From contig BTRK01000002.1 in the NCBI GenBank assembly GCA_036245805.1, forward strand, positions 39,538,661 through 39,602,660: 64,000 bases of DNA, read 5' to 3'. The translations under genes and the position numbers were made by a program. Position 1 is the first letter of the stretch. Every line of letters starts with the position of its first letter. Under the pieces are notes generated by a model. The model ran no database searches. It was not told where the DNA came from and worked only from the letters and a program-made list of their open reading frames with translations. Positions 24,563 through 35,150 of this stretch are shown one piece after another. Origin of the DNA: Pristionchus mayeri. Lineage: Eukaryota; Nematoda; Chromadorea; Rhabditida; Neodiplogasteridae.

Positions 24563-25380
24563 TGTTAAGGGGATCCCTCACTCCTAGATTATTATTAATC
24601 ATAATTCTCCCCAATTCTGTGAATGTGTATTTAAATAATAATCGTTAATTCAATATTTAAATATTTAATTATATAAAACCAGTATCCGATTAGGTTACTG
24701 TAGGTATTTGAATTTCCGCGTCGGGCTGATGCCGATACTCAGTTCACCTCTACGTGTGGCGTTTCGTAATTTGTTTTTTCTCTTAGATTTTGCTTACCGT
24801 TTTGCCGCCGGTTGTTTTTGTTGTTTTGTGTGTTGATTCAATAATAATTATTTAATTAAATACTTTCGCATTATCTGAGTTTGCAAGAGGGCGTGAGAGC
24901 AGTTTAGGGAAGTTTCCCTTTCCGTTTATCGTTGTCGGCAGTCGTCTTGTTTTCCTTTCGCGTCCTTCCATTCTTGAATCTTGTGTCTTTTCTTTCCTTT
25001 CCTTTCCTCGTTGCTTGTCGTGATCTTGAGGACGTGACTAAGTGTAGCACGTTCTGTTGTGGTGACTAAGTGTAGCACCATAACAACCAGAGTGACTAAG
25101 TGTATCACTTTGGAGTGATCTGAGACGTCTAAGTGTAGCGTTTCGCTGTGTCTGGTTGACCAGCCCGAGTAGAGATTTCACTTGTGTGCACGAAGTGCTG
25201 CCCAAATCCTGAATTCTCTGCCTGGACTTGTCGCCAGAACAGCTTTTGCTGCTGATTTGCCTTCTAGTTTCTCGGGTTTGCTAACTCTGGGGAGATTCTA
25301 GGAAGTGCCTATCACTGCACTGAGGAATCTTATCAAATCCAGTAGAGCACGAAGGTGAGAGCTTTTTCAGGGCTTTAAAA
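24563..25380 (+). repeat. 3' LTR and possible downstream leader
   Basis: Starts TGTTAAGG directly after the polypurine tract. TATAAA at 24672 is a candidate LTR promoter. No second LTR copy exists in the window, so the LTR end cannot be placed. Confidence 0.55.
25033..25140 (+). repeat. Four spaced copies of GTGACTAAGTGTAGCAC
   Basis: Copies near 25035, 25061, 25092 and a diverged one (GACGTCTAAGTGTAGCG) near 25124, spaced about 26-32 bp. They sit in the LTR/leader region, and each is a partial inverted repeat of itself (GTG..CAC). Could be a packaging or regulatory signal. Confidence 0.7.
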
Positions 25381-25404
25381 ACTTAATGAGAAAGGAATGA
25401 AACG

Positions 25405-26646
25405 TTAGAAAGGTATGGGGGGGGGGCGAGGGTGAGAGGGAATGGAGGGGATCACACCATCGTCAAGCGTAAAGTGTGTTGTAAAATTAGAAGCAAGAAG
25501 GTTGGAAATATCAGGGAGAGAAGATACTAGTGAGCCATCTGAGGATTGCAGCTTCTTGGGAATAATTGACTTGGGTTTGGTAAGGGAACGGATATGACGG
25601 TAGAGGTCTTTCGACTGTTTTATTTTTTTCTTTTCACAAAATTGATTCCATTTTTTAATTTGAGTCAAAAGGTCTCTACTGCATTTTTCATACTGAATAC
25701 GAACAGATGAGGAATGAATCTTAGAAAATAGAATATTCCTATGCTGGATGAGGCGTTGAATATGTGGTGGGTAAGAAGCAGTAATAGGCCTAGGTTTGTG
25801 GAAAGGAACAAATGTATGAATACCTTGAATAATAATTGAAACAAACGTAGTATACATCGACTCTGGATCGGGGGAAGCAGAAAACAAGCTATACCAATCA
25901 ATACTATAGAGGTAAGAGGTGAAGTCATCATAATTAGCACGAGCATAATCTCTAACAAAAGATTGCACTGGAGGAAGTGTGTGATAATTTAATGAGAAAG
26001 AAATGCCTAAATGATCGGATGATGGAAACGAAGGTATTACGGTAGGATCACAAATAATAGATGGTTCATTAGTGAGTAACCAATCTAAACATCTATCATG
26101 CCTTGTGGGCAAAGTGATGAGATTATGGAGATTAGAGGTAGACACAAAGGAAATGAGTGATCGATCAATATTTGAGGAGGGGATTGATAGAGAGTCAGTG
26201 TTGAAGTCACCAAGAAATAAGATAGGGTGGGATGAGGAGGAAACGAAATCGGAAAGACAGTCGATAAGTGATTCGGTCTGGGCAATACTGTAATTGGGAG
26301 GCCTATAGACAACACAGATGCGTACAGAAAGGGATGACAAGGTAAGGAGATCTATGGCAAGGCATTCGACATTCCTATGAATTGAATCAAAAAGAGTATT
26401 AAAAAAATGGTCTCTAATGAATATAGCATTGCCACCACCACGACCAGTGGAGCGATCACGTCGAATTGCAACATACGGGAGGCCACCAATAAGGAGAGAG
26501 GAGGGGGTGCGACTATTCAACCATGATTCGGTTATACAAAGGATGTCAGGTTGTTCAACTCGAAGAATTTGATGAAGAGCAGCTAGTTTGTTGCTAATAG
26601 ATCTAACATTATAATAGAGGCATGAAATCGTTGGAGAAGAAATCAT
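25405..26646 (-). mobile_element. Non-LTR retrotransposon ORF2, endonuclease half
   Basis: 413-codon open frame encoding an APE-type endonuclease that nicks target DNA. Conserved stations are all present: YNVRSISNK (Asn), CITESWL (Glu), VYRPPN, FLGDFN (Asp-X-Asn), RCLDWLLTN and SSDHLGISF (Asp-His). After it comes the linker usual before the reverse transcriptase (KKWNQFCEKKKIKQSKDLYR). The frame ends at 25405 before the polymerase domain, so the element is 3'-truncated against the LTR element. CR1/Jockey type by overall style. Confidence 0.85.
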
Positions 26647-26758
26647 AGAAACTGGGGATGATTTAGATTCAAAAATGAGGTTCGGTGGGGGTCGGCAGGA
26701 GTAATCTACTTTAACGACGAGAAGTTGAAGGAAGCTCCGAGGCTGGCCAAGGGAGTGC

Positions 26759-27115
26759 TCACTTCGGATTGAGCAGAGGCCTTGACCCGGCCACCTTGCT
26801 CTTCTCCATCAGCACACCCGCGTAGATAACCCAGTGACTTCCCTCTTTGATCCGCTTGCGCTTCTCTTCCCTCAGCTTGAACTGCGCATCGCGTTCAGCG
26901 GCCGAGAGAGAGGGGCGGATGCGGACGTTCTTGTACTGGGGGAGGGAGGAGATGGTGCGGGCCGCCTTGATCAGGCTCTTCTGCGACGACTGGCGAGGCA
27001 AGACCACCTTGAGCAGTCTGGGGGCGGGAGTTCTACCCTTAGCAGGGGAATCTCTCACCGAACCCATCCTGAACACCGTCTCGGGTCTCAACTTGATAGC
27101 TTTCACCATATGCAT
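26759..27115 (-). pseudogene. Non-LTR retrotransposon ORF1 C-terminal fragment
   Basis: 118-codon frame; residues from about 10 on (RPETVFRMGS, PAPRLLKVVLPRQSSQKSLI, KNVRIRPSLSAAERDAQFKL, SHWVIYAGVLM) look like the RNA-binding, basic C-terminal part of nematode CR1-type ORF1 proteins. It sits just upstream of the endonuclease ORF in the same orientation, as expected. The first ten codons (MHMVKAIKLR) are not native: they come from the arm of an adjoining foldback element, and the same bases recur inverted at 27719-27750. Confidence 0.6.
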
Positions 27116-28450
27116 TAAATCACTTTCAAATAACGTGGGAATGTCCTTCTAAACTAGTAAAGGAAAGGGGACACTCATATATGCGAAATTTCATCTGTGG
27201 GAGCCAAGGAAAAGCGCAAAACTGTAAATCAGGTAAGCATAGTCGCAGGGTTCCGACTCAAGGATAGAAATGTAGAGTACGATGAGCTGAACATTTCGGC
27301 TGTTGAAAGTGAGTCTCTATCTTTTCAGTGAAGCGCACTACAGAGCCTAGAAGATGGCCAGAAATCGACTAGAATCCGTGAGAGCGCGCGCTCTAACCGT
27401 CTGGCGCTCTCGCCACCTGACCTCCCTCTCCCGCCCCTCTATTTAGCGCTCTCTTGCAAACGTCTCGCGTCGTTTTTGGTAAGCTTCTAGGCTCTGTAAC
27501 GCGCTTCAATGAAAAGATAGAGACTCACTTTCAACAGACGAAATGTTCAGCTCATCGTACTCTACATTTCTAGCTTTGAGTAGGAACCCTGCAACTACGT
27601 TTACCTGATTTACAGTTTTGCGTTTTTCCTTGCCTCCCACAGATGAAATTTCGCATTTATGAGTGTCCCCTTTCCTTTACTAGTTTAGAAGGACATTCCC
27701 ACGTTATTTGAAAGTGATTTAATGCATATGGTGAAAGCTATCAAGTTGAGAAGGGTCCGAAACTCGATTTTTCATTTTCAGGCCCGGTCGTGATTTTGGT
27801 CAAATAAAAGTATTGTAATGAGCCCAGCAACAATCCTAAACATTGTTTTCGATGATTTTGGACATATCTGAGACCAATAACTGTCAATTGGATCTTCTAC
27901 TGATCTTAGGTCTGGTACCCATTCTGAGGCCGCCTTAAGAAAGTGAGCCCCCCTTTTTTTTACCCATTCAGATTTGGCAATTTTTTGGCGTCAAGTTAGT
28001 CACATATAGTGTCTTTAAAACGCGCATAATTATTCAGGGGGGTTTTTCCGATTTCCATATTTCGGTAATTTTTAGTCCACCCGACCACCCCGCACTGGGA
28101 AGTAAACAGGGAATGACGTGTTCAACGTAAAAGTTGTAGAGAATGTTTTCAGCTTTCTTTCTAAGCAAAGAACGAGTTTCTATCGTAATTTTAAACGGAC
28201 TTATGGTCATTTATGTGGGTTCGATTTGACCCTTGAAAAGTGAGTGTCCCATGTTTGGCCTTCTGAATCTCGAAGATGACGTCAGTTATCAAAATTCTGA
28301 CGACGCAGTTTGAAAGAGCATCATTTGAAATACTTAACCCCGATTTTTCATCGAGATAGGTCGAATTTGGTTCTACCGCCGCGGGGTAGGTGATTCTCTC
28401 CCGATGTCTCTCATAATTTGCGGGGAAAAATTTTATATGTTTTTTTACAT
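27091..28450. mobile_element. Foldback element, family F4 copy a (left arm truncated)
   Basis: Palindrome centred near 27430 with shared modules GAAAGTGAGTCTCTATC, AAATCACTTTCAAATAACG and inverses. The right arm runs on through AAAAGTGAGTGTCCC and a GACGACGCAGTTTGAAAGAG block to TGATTCTCTCCCG near 28405. The left arm stops at about 27091 inside the ORF1 fragment. Homologous in order to the 40.4-42.7 kb element. Confidence 0.65.
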
Positions 28451-29439
28451 GTTTTTGGATGATCTCGAGCACAAATAAATGCAATTGAAGGTACGGAAGT
28501 ACTCGAGTACGGAACTCTTTTTGGGGTCACGACACGAAAGTGCGCCCCCTTTTTTTTCTATACCCCGATTTTGCTCATTTTTGGGGAGAAGTGAGGCAAA
28601 TATATGTACTACAACTTAAAAAAGGACTTCCACGAACTTCTGTGTAGCTAAACTGGCAACGTGGAAGTGTAGGGGGCGCCTATCCGATCAGGTATCACTT
28701 TGTCCGAAGTGATACGGATGCCTACCAATCGCGCAGTAAAATTTTTAATTTTCATTGACGCTGCAGGCGAATTTAAGATACTGTATTCTCCTCATTGATT
28801 TTTGAGATTTGGACAGTCGAAAAGGATCCTGCAAAAGGTACATAACAGGTGGGGGGCCAGAACCCCCGATCCGATGCTCACAAGGCGGATGTGTTACCCA
28901 GTCGACCAAAGTGCCTTGCTCTATCCAAAGCTGAGACAGTATATCAACCATAGAAACGAATGCACGCTAATAAAACGAGGCACTTCTATTCAAACTAGAT
29001 GCAAAAAAAAGATGAAGACCCCCATCAACGTTCTCCCGTCTGTTGCTCATTCATACCTACCAACAAGACGACGCGCTACAGGTGGGAACGGGCCCTTCTA
29101 GTCATAATCTACGAGTCACAGGGCACGCCGAATAATTCAGCATCCGTTGACCCAACGCCTCCCATTTGCAATGTCCCTGTGCACAAAGCCGAAGGATTTT
29201 GATAACAAATTTATCGAGGAAATACAAATACAAATTACAAGTTGCCCTGGCACAACTCTTTACGAGACGAGGACAGAAGCAGTGGCGGACTCGTACTTCC
29301 AGCTGAAGGGAAGGGCACGGGCGGTCTGGAAACAATTAGTTAGAAGCTATAAAAAAGAAGTCAAACAGTTCACATATTTTGTTTTAGTTCAGCACAGAAA
29401 GTAATCAGCTCATTGATTCAGCCGAAAGAAGGTACTGTA
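28451..29439. other. No gene recognised
   Basis: Contains a TTTTTTTTCT-rich repeat edge resembling the F4 arm (28490-28600), a tRNA-like fragment (28846-28920), and open frames up to 99 codons without recognisable motifs. Nothing else seen. Confidence 0.35.
28846..28920 (-). repeat. tRNA-like fragment
   Basis: On the minus strand a D-arm-like TGGTCGACTGGGTAACAC is followed by a loop region CCTTGTGAGCAT and a T-arm-like hairpin GGGGGTTCTGGCCCCC. The anticodon loop is too long for a working tRNA, and the acceptor stem was not found. Best read as a tRNA-derived SINE head or tRNA pseudogene. Confidence 0.35.
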
Positions 29440-30040
29440 ACGTCACTGCGCATTATGGCGGGGAAAACGACTCATCGAGTCGACTTGCTTGCTAGTTAGA
29501 TCGAGTCGAGATCGATTCTCTCGAGCACTCTACCCTCTCCCTTTTATTGCCCCCTAGATGACGAGTGAGTCGATTCGTTTCGAGTCAAAATCGAGTCGGC
29601 GATTTTCTCAGCTCTAAGGGGTCCAAATTGCCGATTCTTTGAGCAGTTTGAATCAGCTCGATGAGAGCTATCGAGCACATATACATTTTAGTATTTACGC
29701 AAAAACCGTGATCATACTGAAATTCTCCGCACAAACGTGAAGAAAAATCGGAAAAAATATATCTTCATTTCTACCCTCATGTTTACACTTTTCGACTGGT
29801 CACGTCAAGCAGAATTCAACTGTCCAAAAATTTAATGATTTGGACTACTGCGAGCTGATAAAGTCGCCTTGACTCGATTTAGACTCGAAAATGACTCGAC
29901 TCACTCGCTCTCTCTTCCCGCCAAAACGAGCACTCGATGAGAGAGGGGTCGTAACCACGCCTTCCCTCGAGCACTCGAAAAGAGGAGTAAACAAACTCGA
30001 GTGCTCGAGAATCGTTTTCGCCGCCCTATTGCGGATATCC
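29440..30040. mobile_element. Foldback element of about 600 bp
   Basis: Inverted arms rich in CGAGT motifs: GATTTTCTCAGCTC near 29605 against GAGCTGATAAAGTCGC near 29848; GAGTGAGTCGATTCG against its complement near 29895; and GGCGGGGAAAACGA at the left end against the complement of GGCGGCGAAAACGA at the right. No ORF. It lies where the last exon of the S13 copy should be. Confidence 0.7.
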
Positions 30041-30062
30041 AAAAATAAAGTAAACATTGGTT

Positions 30063-30773
30063 GTCTCACCTTGTAGTAGCGAGCCAGTCTATGGATTCTG
30101 GACTCGACGAGAATGAGACGGTACTTCCCGTCGCGATCCTTGCGGCAGCGCTCAAAGTGCTTGCGGATGTTGGCAGCTTCTTGATCAGATGGTACAGATC
30201 CTCGGGGATCTGTAAGGGGCGACGCTCAATCGGAGAAAACACACGAATCTTTTCTCCCTTACTAGCGCGGTTGTGCCCCCGTCCTAGCGGAGTAGGTTTC
30301 GCGATCACTCGTTTCGAAATGTGCTGACACTCTCTCTATCCCTACATACTTCGCAATCGTGTCGCAATCCGGACATACACGAAGACACTGCGCTTCACTT
30401 ATACAGCGAAATAAATAAAATAGAAATGAACCAACCCTAGCAACGACAATCTTGTCGCCAGTGACGCGACGGTTCTGGGCAACTTCGTTCGAATCCCTGA
30501 GGATCTCACCGATCCGGGAGGGGCGAAATACCTGTAAAACAATGCATAAAATTGTGAGCGCAAAGAAAGTAAAACAGTAAGACCACTTTTACAACATCAC
30601 ACTGTCAATTGGAAAGTTTACATACAAAGAGGCGTCATAACAAACCTTTCAGCAAGCTTGCAAATCTGCTCAGTGACGTCGTCACCGGAGAGCTTAAGCC
30701 AGGTGGGGATCGAGCGGCGGTAGGAGATCGACGAGCGGGAAACACCCTTTCCAGGGTTGTGCATGCGTTCCAT
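30063..30773 (-). pseudogene. rps-13: Ribosomal protein S13 (uS15), unprocessed pseudogene
   Basis: Exon 1 (from 30773) reads [20 protein letters not shown] then [20 protein letters not shown], close to eukaryotic S13, a component of the 40S ribosome. A second exon near 30440-30530 reads RPSRIGEILRDSNEVAQNRR then VTGDKIV. A third near 30070-30210 reads [11 protein letters not shown], then one G is missing and the frame shifts; the shifted frame continues [20 protein letters not shown] and [12 protein letters not shown]. The LKAKGMAPE-type stretch and the final exon are absent, and the second residue is Glu instead of Gly. Introns are retained, so this is a DNA-level duplicate rather than a retrocopy; the true gene must lie elsewhere. 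Confidence 0.85.
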
Positions 30774-31434
30774 TACTGCTGACTGGCAGTGTTTTTTTGC
30801 CTGGAAATATAAAATTCGTAATGAGAAGACAATACAAATAGCGGAATGGCACAAATACAAATATAGAGACGGGTAACTAGAGGGAGAACGAGGTAAAGGA
30901 CAGAATGGACGAACTAAGTGGACAAGAGGGAAGAGGGGAGCGAGATAGCGCGCGAAGCGAGAGAGTGCCAGAGAAAAGACAAAAGCGCGCGAGGAGGCAT
31001 TGTGAGTAGCACGTAGTCAATTGAAGGACGCGATTATGAACAAATGAATAATTATTATATCTCGATAATTAAAATAATTAAAAAGATATCACGGGGATTC
31101 CTATACAACTACCGACCAACAAAATATAAATTAATAAGTTAATGTAAACTTTAGGCCCTTGAAATCATTTTCAACCTATTCATACGGCATAATATGTTTT
31201 TGCGTGACCCCTACGGCAAAATAAAAAAAAAATTAATTAACAAAATACGAATGAAATTAATAAGTTTAACAGCATTAAATTTAACAAAAATTAAAGAAAA
31301 GTGTCCGAGAGAGGCGGAGAGAGCGCGCCGAGTGCGCGATTATTGCGTAATTATCGCGCGGTCACAGTACTGTCATCACAATGCAGTATTGTCGTGGTGT
31401 GAGGCGCTGCCCTCCTTTCGTGGAAGTCCTTTTT
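30774..31434. other. No gene recognised
   Basis: Purine-rich on the plus strand near 30890-31000 (GAGA, GCGCG motifs), then AT-rich. A 111-codon frame at 31194-31529 overlaps repeat sequence and is not considered a gene. May carry remains of the S13 5' region. Confidence 0.35.
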
Positions 31435-31830
31435 TAAACATGAAAACTCAAAACGTTTTTCCGATTTCCAAAGTTACGAAAGTTTTGGTACACCCAACCG
31501 CCCCTTACCAGGATGAGGTCCAGGAATGATAACATCAACAACAAAGTTGTAGCGCATGATGGTAGCTTTCTTCGAAAAAAAAGAACGACCTTCTATCTTT
31601 ATTTTAAACCATTTTATGATCGTTTAAGTTTTCCCGATTTGACACTCAAAAAGTGATAGTACCATGGTTGTCCTTCTGAATCTCGAAGACGACGACAGAT
31701 ATCGAAATTCTGACGACGCAGTTTGAAAGAGCATCATCTGAAGTACTTGTAATCAAATTTGTGTCAAGATCGTGCTCACTTTTTTTCCTACCGCCGCGGC
31801 GTGGTCGATTCTCTCGTGATTCCTCTCATA
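31435..31830. mobile_element. F4 foldback fragment, right end
   Basis: Matches the complement of 40.45-40.85 kb and the right arm at 28.0-28.4 kb: GATTTCCAAAGTTACG, ACCCAACCGCCCC, GACGACGCAGTTTGAAAGAG, then TACCGCCGCGGCG and terminal GATTCTCTCGTGATTCCTC. Single arm only. Confidence 0.65.
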
Positions 31831-32541
31831 TGTAATGTTGAATGGAAATGCGAAACATTTGACTCTTTATTCGAATTCATTTTCAAAAGTGAAATTAACG
31901 CGTTCGATAAACATTCGTCTCCCTCTATTTCGTTTGCACTTTAACATTGCAAGGTGAACCGACGAATTTTCGAGAATGCGAATCTAGCGCACTTTCCATG
32001 TATTTATCATAAAAGAAGGGAAAATGCCATCTCCTCCTCAGTACTGATGTTATCAGCGATCGCATGACACACTCCACAGCACTTCTTATCACGCTCAAAC
32101 TGAAGGGAGCTCTAATCCCGTCCCCTCTTCTCACTTGGGAACAATACGACTCTCATTTTTATGCTCGTGCTTAGTCAGGTCCTTGCCATTTATTTGTGCA
32201 TAATTCTTCTCACGCTGTAACTACGACTGAAAGTTCATGTAGCCTCGATTGTTTTCAATCCATCTCAAAAATAGTACCATTAGCTACTGCCAGTTATTCA
32301 TTTCGTTTTCGCTAATATTCATATGAGACTATGAACTGGTAGAATGCTTTCATTTCGAATCAAATGTGTTTTTTGTCGTACTGTTATTTTGAGAGCTGTC
32401 GTTGTCCTTCTAATATCACTGCGTTTAGAACAACACATCTGCTTCGTTTGTCTAATGAGTGACCCTTTATCGTTTCATCATTTCTGTGAAGGAACTGGAG
32501 TGCATGGTACGTTTTATTTTGTTGTTTAGCAGCGCTAACTA
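31831..32541. other. No gene recognised
   Basis: AT-rich, mixed short open frames (up to 69 codons) with no motif. Nothing else seen. Confidence 0.35.
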
Positions 32542-33322
32542 TTAGGTTGGTAAGAAAGTAATGTTAGATTTGGATCATGAAGTTTGAGCCAGCCTAAAAT
32601 CGTTTTAGTCAAAGATCTAAAGCTGGCTCGGTAGCGCATATTATGGGTTCACTTGGCCAATATAAGCATATGTTAGAATAAACATATGTTGCAATCTCAT
32701 ATAGTGTGTTGAGTAGCCCGTTGGTAGTTCTCTCGAATAGTATGTCTGACTTAGTACATTCCTCAATATAACGTGATTTACACACCATTGGAAAAAACAC
32801 TCACTGATGAAACACTTCTCAAACGACAATGTTTATTGCTTCGGGGATCACTCAGGCTGGCTTCATTCAAAATGCGCTTACATGATGCACTGTGGAGCAA
32901 CGCAATATTGAAGAACATTCGAACTTACTGCTATTCCACTTTTTGAAAACACAGATTTTATTATTGTCTAATAAATGTCAAAATTGCCAATATTTTTTTC
33001 GGTCCATTTTGAATGGGTGCATATCAGGCCTCTCACGAGAGATCTTAAAAAATATATCGTGGTACAATCTTAAAAAATCGAATTTTGGTTTTTAGATGAT
33101 CTAAGGGTAATCCACTCCACTGAGTCCGATTCCGGGAAGGGCGGCTTCCCGTCTTGGTCGGCGGCTGCAGCAGCTTGCTGCAGAATTTTCAAACCCTCAC
33201 TTTGGAGCCCTGATAATGGGTTCAAAATAATTATTTTGAGCTGAAAGTTTTCCTGTACGAATCAAATGTGATCTTCTATGAATCCCCTGATCGATTTTTC
33301 GGTAGATAAAAAATTGACCTCT

Positions 33323-33764
33323 GGTAGATCATATCACAAAGTAGACATAAAAGGTATTATCGATTTCATCCTCAAAAATTCATACGCATATTATGGAGAA
33401 CATCTGTACCAACAAAATAAAGGTATTCCGCAAGGTAATAATGCATCTCCACAGATTGCTGATCTTACATTGGCAGTCATGGAATTTCAGTATATCCAAA
33501 ATCAAATAAAAGTTGGGCATTCTTTATCCTATTCACTGAACAGAACCTTCAGATATATTGATGATCTCTTTCACATCTCCGAGAAAGCAAATGATTTTAT
33601 AAGTATGACCACCGACATGTACCATCAGTCGCTCACACTTGAACAAACAAACACCAACCTCTACGAGGCAGCCTTTCTGGATCTATCAATTTCAATATTG
33701 AAAACCGGGAAAGTACAAACTTCACTGTATAACAAAACAGATGACTATTCGTTCTCAGTGACCA
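33323..33764 (+). pseudogene. Reverse transcriptase fragment, Penelope-like style
   Basis: Reads as a polymerase palm: YYGEHLYQQNKGIPQG, then SPQIADLTLAVME, RYIDDLF (the YIDD catalytic box) and AAFLDLSISI with LYNKTDDYSF. The arrangement GIPxG / ADL / RYIDD / FLDL / LYxKxDD fits the Penelope-like and related group rather than LINE or LTR enzymes. The N-terminus and the region after DDYSF are missing; the open frame runs on only by reading antisense through a mariner transposase. It lies in one arm of a foldback element. Confidence 0.65.
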
Positions 33765-34203
33765 ATGTATGCCCCCTTCTTTCTCACTACCTCCCTCCAG
33801 CGATTGGGCAGGGTCTCGATTCCTCTCTTCCAGAATGCGGGTTTCTTCGAAACCGCCCAGTTCACGAAAGCCCTCACAACTTCATCTCGATTCTTGAACT
33901 TCTTTCCTTTGCAGAAGTCAGAGAGAGAGAGCGGAAGCAGTGGTTGTCGCATGGGGAGAGATCCGGGGAATACGGTGGATGGGGAATCCTCTCGATCTTC
34001 AGCTCGTCCATTTTCTTCTGGGTCATCTTCGCTCGATGTGGGCGAGCATTGTCCATCAGAAGAAGAATTTTGCCCTGGTTCAGGAGTCTGTGAGGGACTC
34101 TGATCGCGACACCTTCCAGTTGTTCAGAGAAGAGGTCGGCATTGATGCTGGTGCCAGGGGCGAGGATCTCCCAGAAGATGGGACCATTTCGTTTCGATTT
34201 CAC
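33765..34203 (-). pseudogene. Mariner transposase C-terminal fragment
   Basis: Contains LLMDNARPHRA (second catalytic Asp) and HPPYSPDLSPCD (third Asp) with 34 residues between the two, the D34D spacing of mariner. After a frame break near 33920 the other frame continues GKKFKNRDEVVRAFVNWAV and GIETLPNRWREVVRKKGAYI, the usual mariner C-terminus. The N-terminal DNA-binding half and first Asp are missing. Dead copy, head-to-head with the reverse transcriptase fragment. Confidence 0.85.
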
Positions 34204-34639
34204 TTTAATTTTTCATGTTTTAGAGAATTAAATTCTGCATCTACATGATTTTTTAAGATTTTTCACATTCGGTGAAAGTTGTTTTATAAGCGGAAAACAG
34301 CCAAAATGCCCCGGAAACGCGTTCCTGCACCGTGCGCCCATTAGGTACGACGTTGAATTCCAAATCGGGGCATCCTACGTTCGAATCCCCGTCGTATCAA
34401 ACATCTTTTGCCTGTTCTAAAATTTACCAACATGCTTACCAACATGCTTCTGCATTTTTCAGTTTCTCTTCTCACCAATTTCATCATGTAATTTTGAAAC
34501 CTGAGGTGGTATTATTTCTCAAAATTTCGGAATGCCGAAATTTTCGGAATTTTAAATTAATTTTCCTTCTCATTTCTCTATTTTTCCCTCGGCCTAATCG
34601 GCCGGTATGTTTCGTTATCGTGCCAGCATAATCCTCAAG

Positions 34640-35150
34640 TGCGCTTGAATCGGATAGATTCGGATGGGATAGATCGTACAGTTCACCCAGATACCGTATA
34701 CCGCTACCATAACCCCGATTATCGCAAACTAAGTTTATTTTTAAAAATTCCCGGTACCGTGCCCAATCGATTATACAGAACCCAAGTAACTACCGTTACC
34801 AAGTTCCTTGTGTCAGATCCAGTTCATTGGGTCAAACATTTTTCTAAAAATCCAAAATTGATTTTAAATTTGTTTTAAAGTACCCTGCCGTATATGAGAT
34901 TATTGTATATCATTTTATGATCAATTTTTCATTTTTCAAAAAATGATTGAAAAATTTAGAAAAATGTTTGAATCAAGGAACCTGACCCAAGGAACTGGTT
35001 ACGGTGGATACTTGGGTTCTGTATAGTCGATTGGGCACGGTACCAGGACTTTTTAAAAATAAACTTAGTTTGCGATAATCGGGGTAGCGGTATACGGTAT
35101 CTGGGGGTACTGTACGACCGATTTGGTACGGTATAGAACAAGAAAGAGCT
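34640..35150. repeat. Nested palindrome in the foldback loop
   Basis: Inverted halves centred near 34925: GCGGTATACGGTATCTGGG near 35085 matches the complement of CAGATACCGTATACCGC near 34690, and GATTGGGCACGGTACC near 35030 matches the complement of GGTACCGTGCCCAATC near 34751. A palindrome within a palindrome. Confidence 0.8.

Larger units (their letters stand above)
22440..25380 (+). mobile_element. 5'-truncated LTR retrotransposon (Ty3-like) with permuted ORF order
   Basis: Integrase, then a long ORF region ending in a zinc knuckle, then a polypurine tract GAGGAGGGGGG (24550-24560) and an LTR beginning TGTTAAGG at 24563 with a TATAAA at 24672-24677. There is no 5' LTR, gag, protease or reverse transcriptase upstream of the integrase, so the element is truncated at about 22440, within 230 bp of the start codon of zinc-finger gene B. 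The right LTR end is not resolved; the limit given is where the next element's ORF begins. Confidence 0.75.

Noticed and set aside
25033..25140. Spaced repeats that might suggest a CRISPR array
   Set aside because: Only four imperfect 17-mers in an LTR context of a eukaryotic genome, without cas genes.
33278..34093. A 271-codon open frame that could be a fused protein
   Set aside because: The first ~160 codons are reverse transcriptase, but the rest reads antisense through a mariner transposase, so the fusion is accidental.
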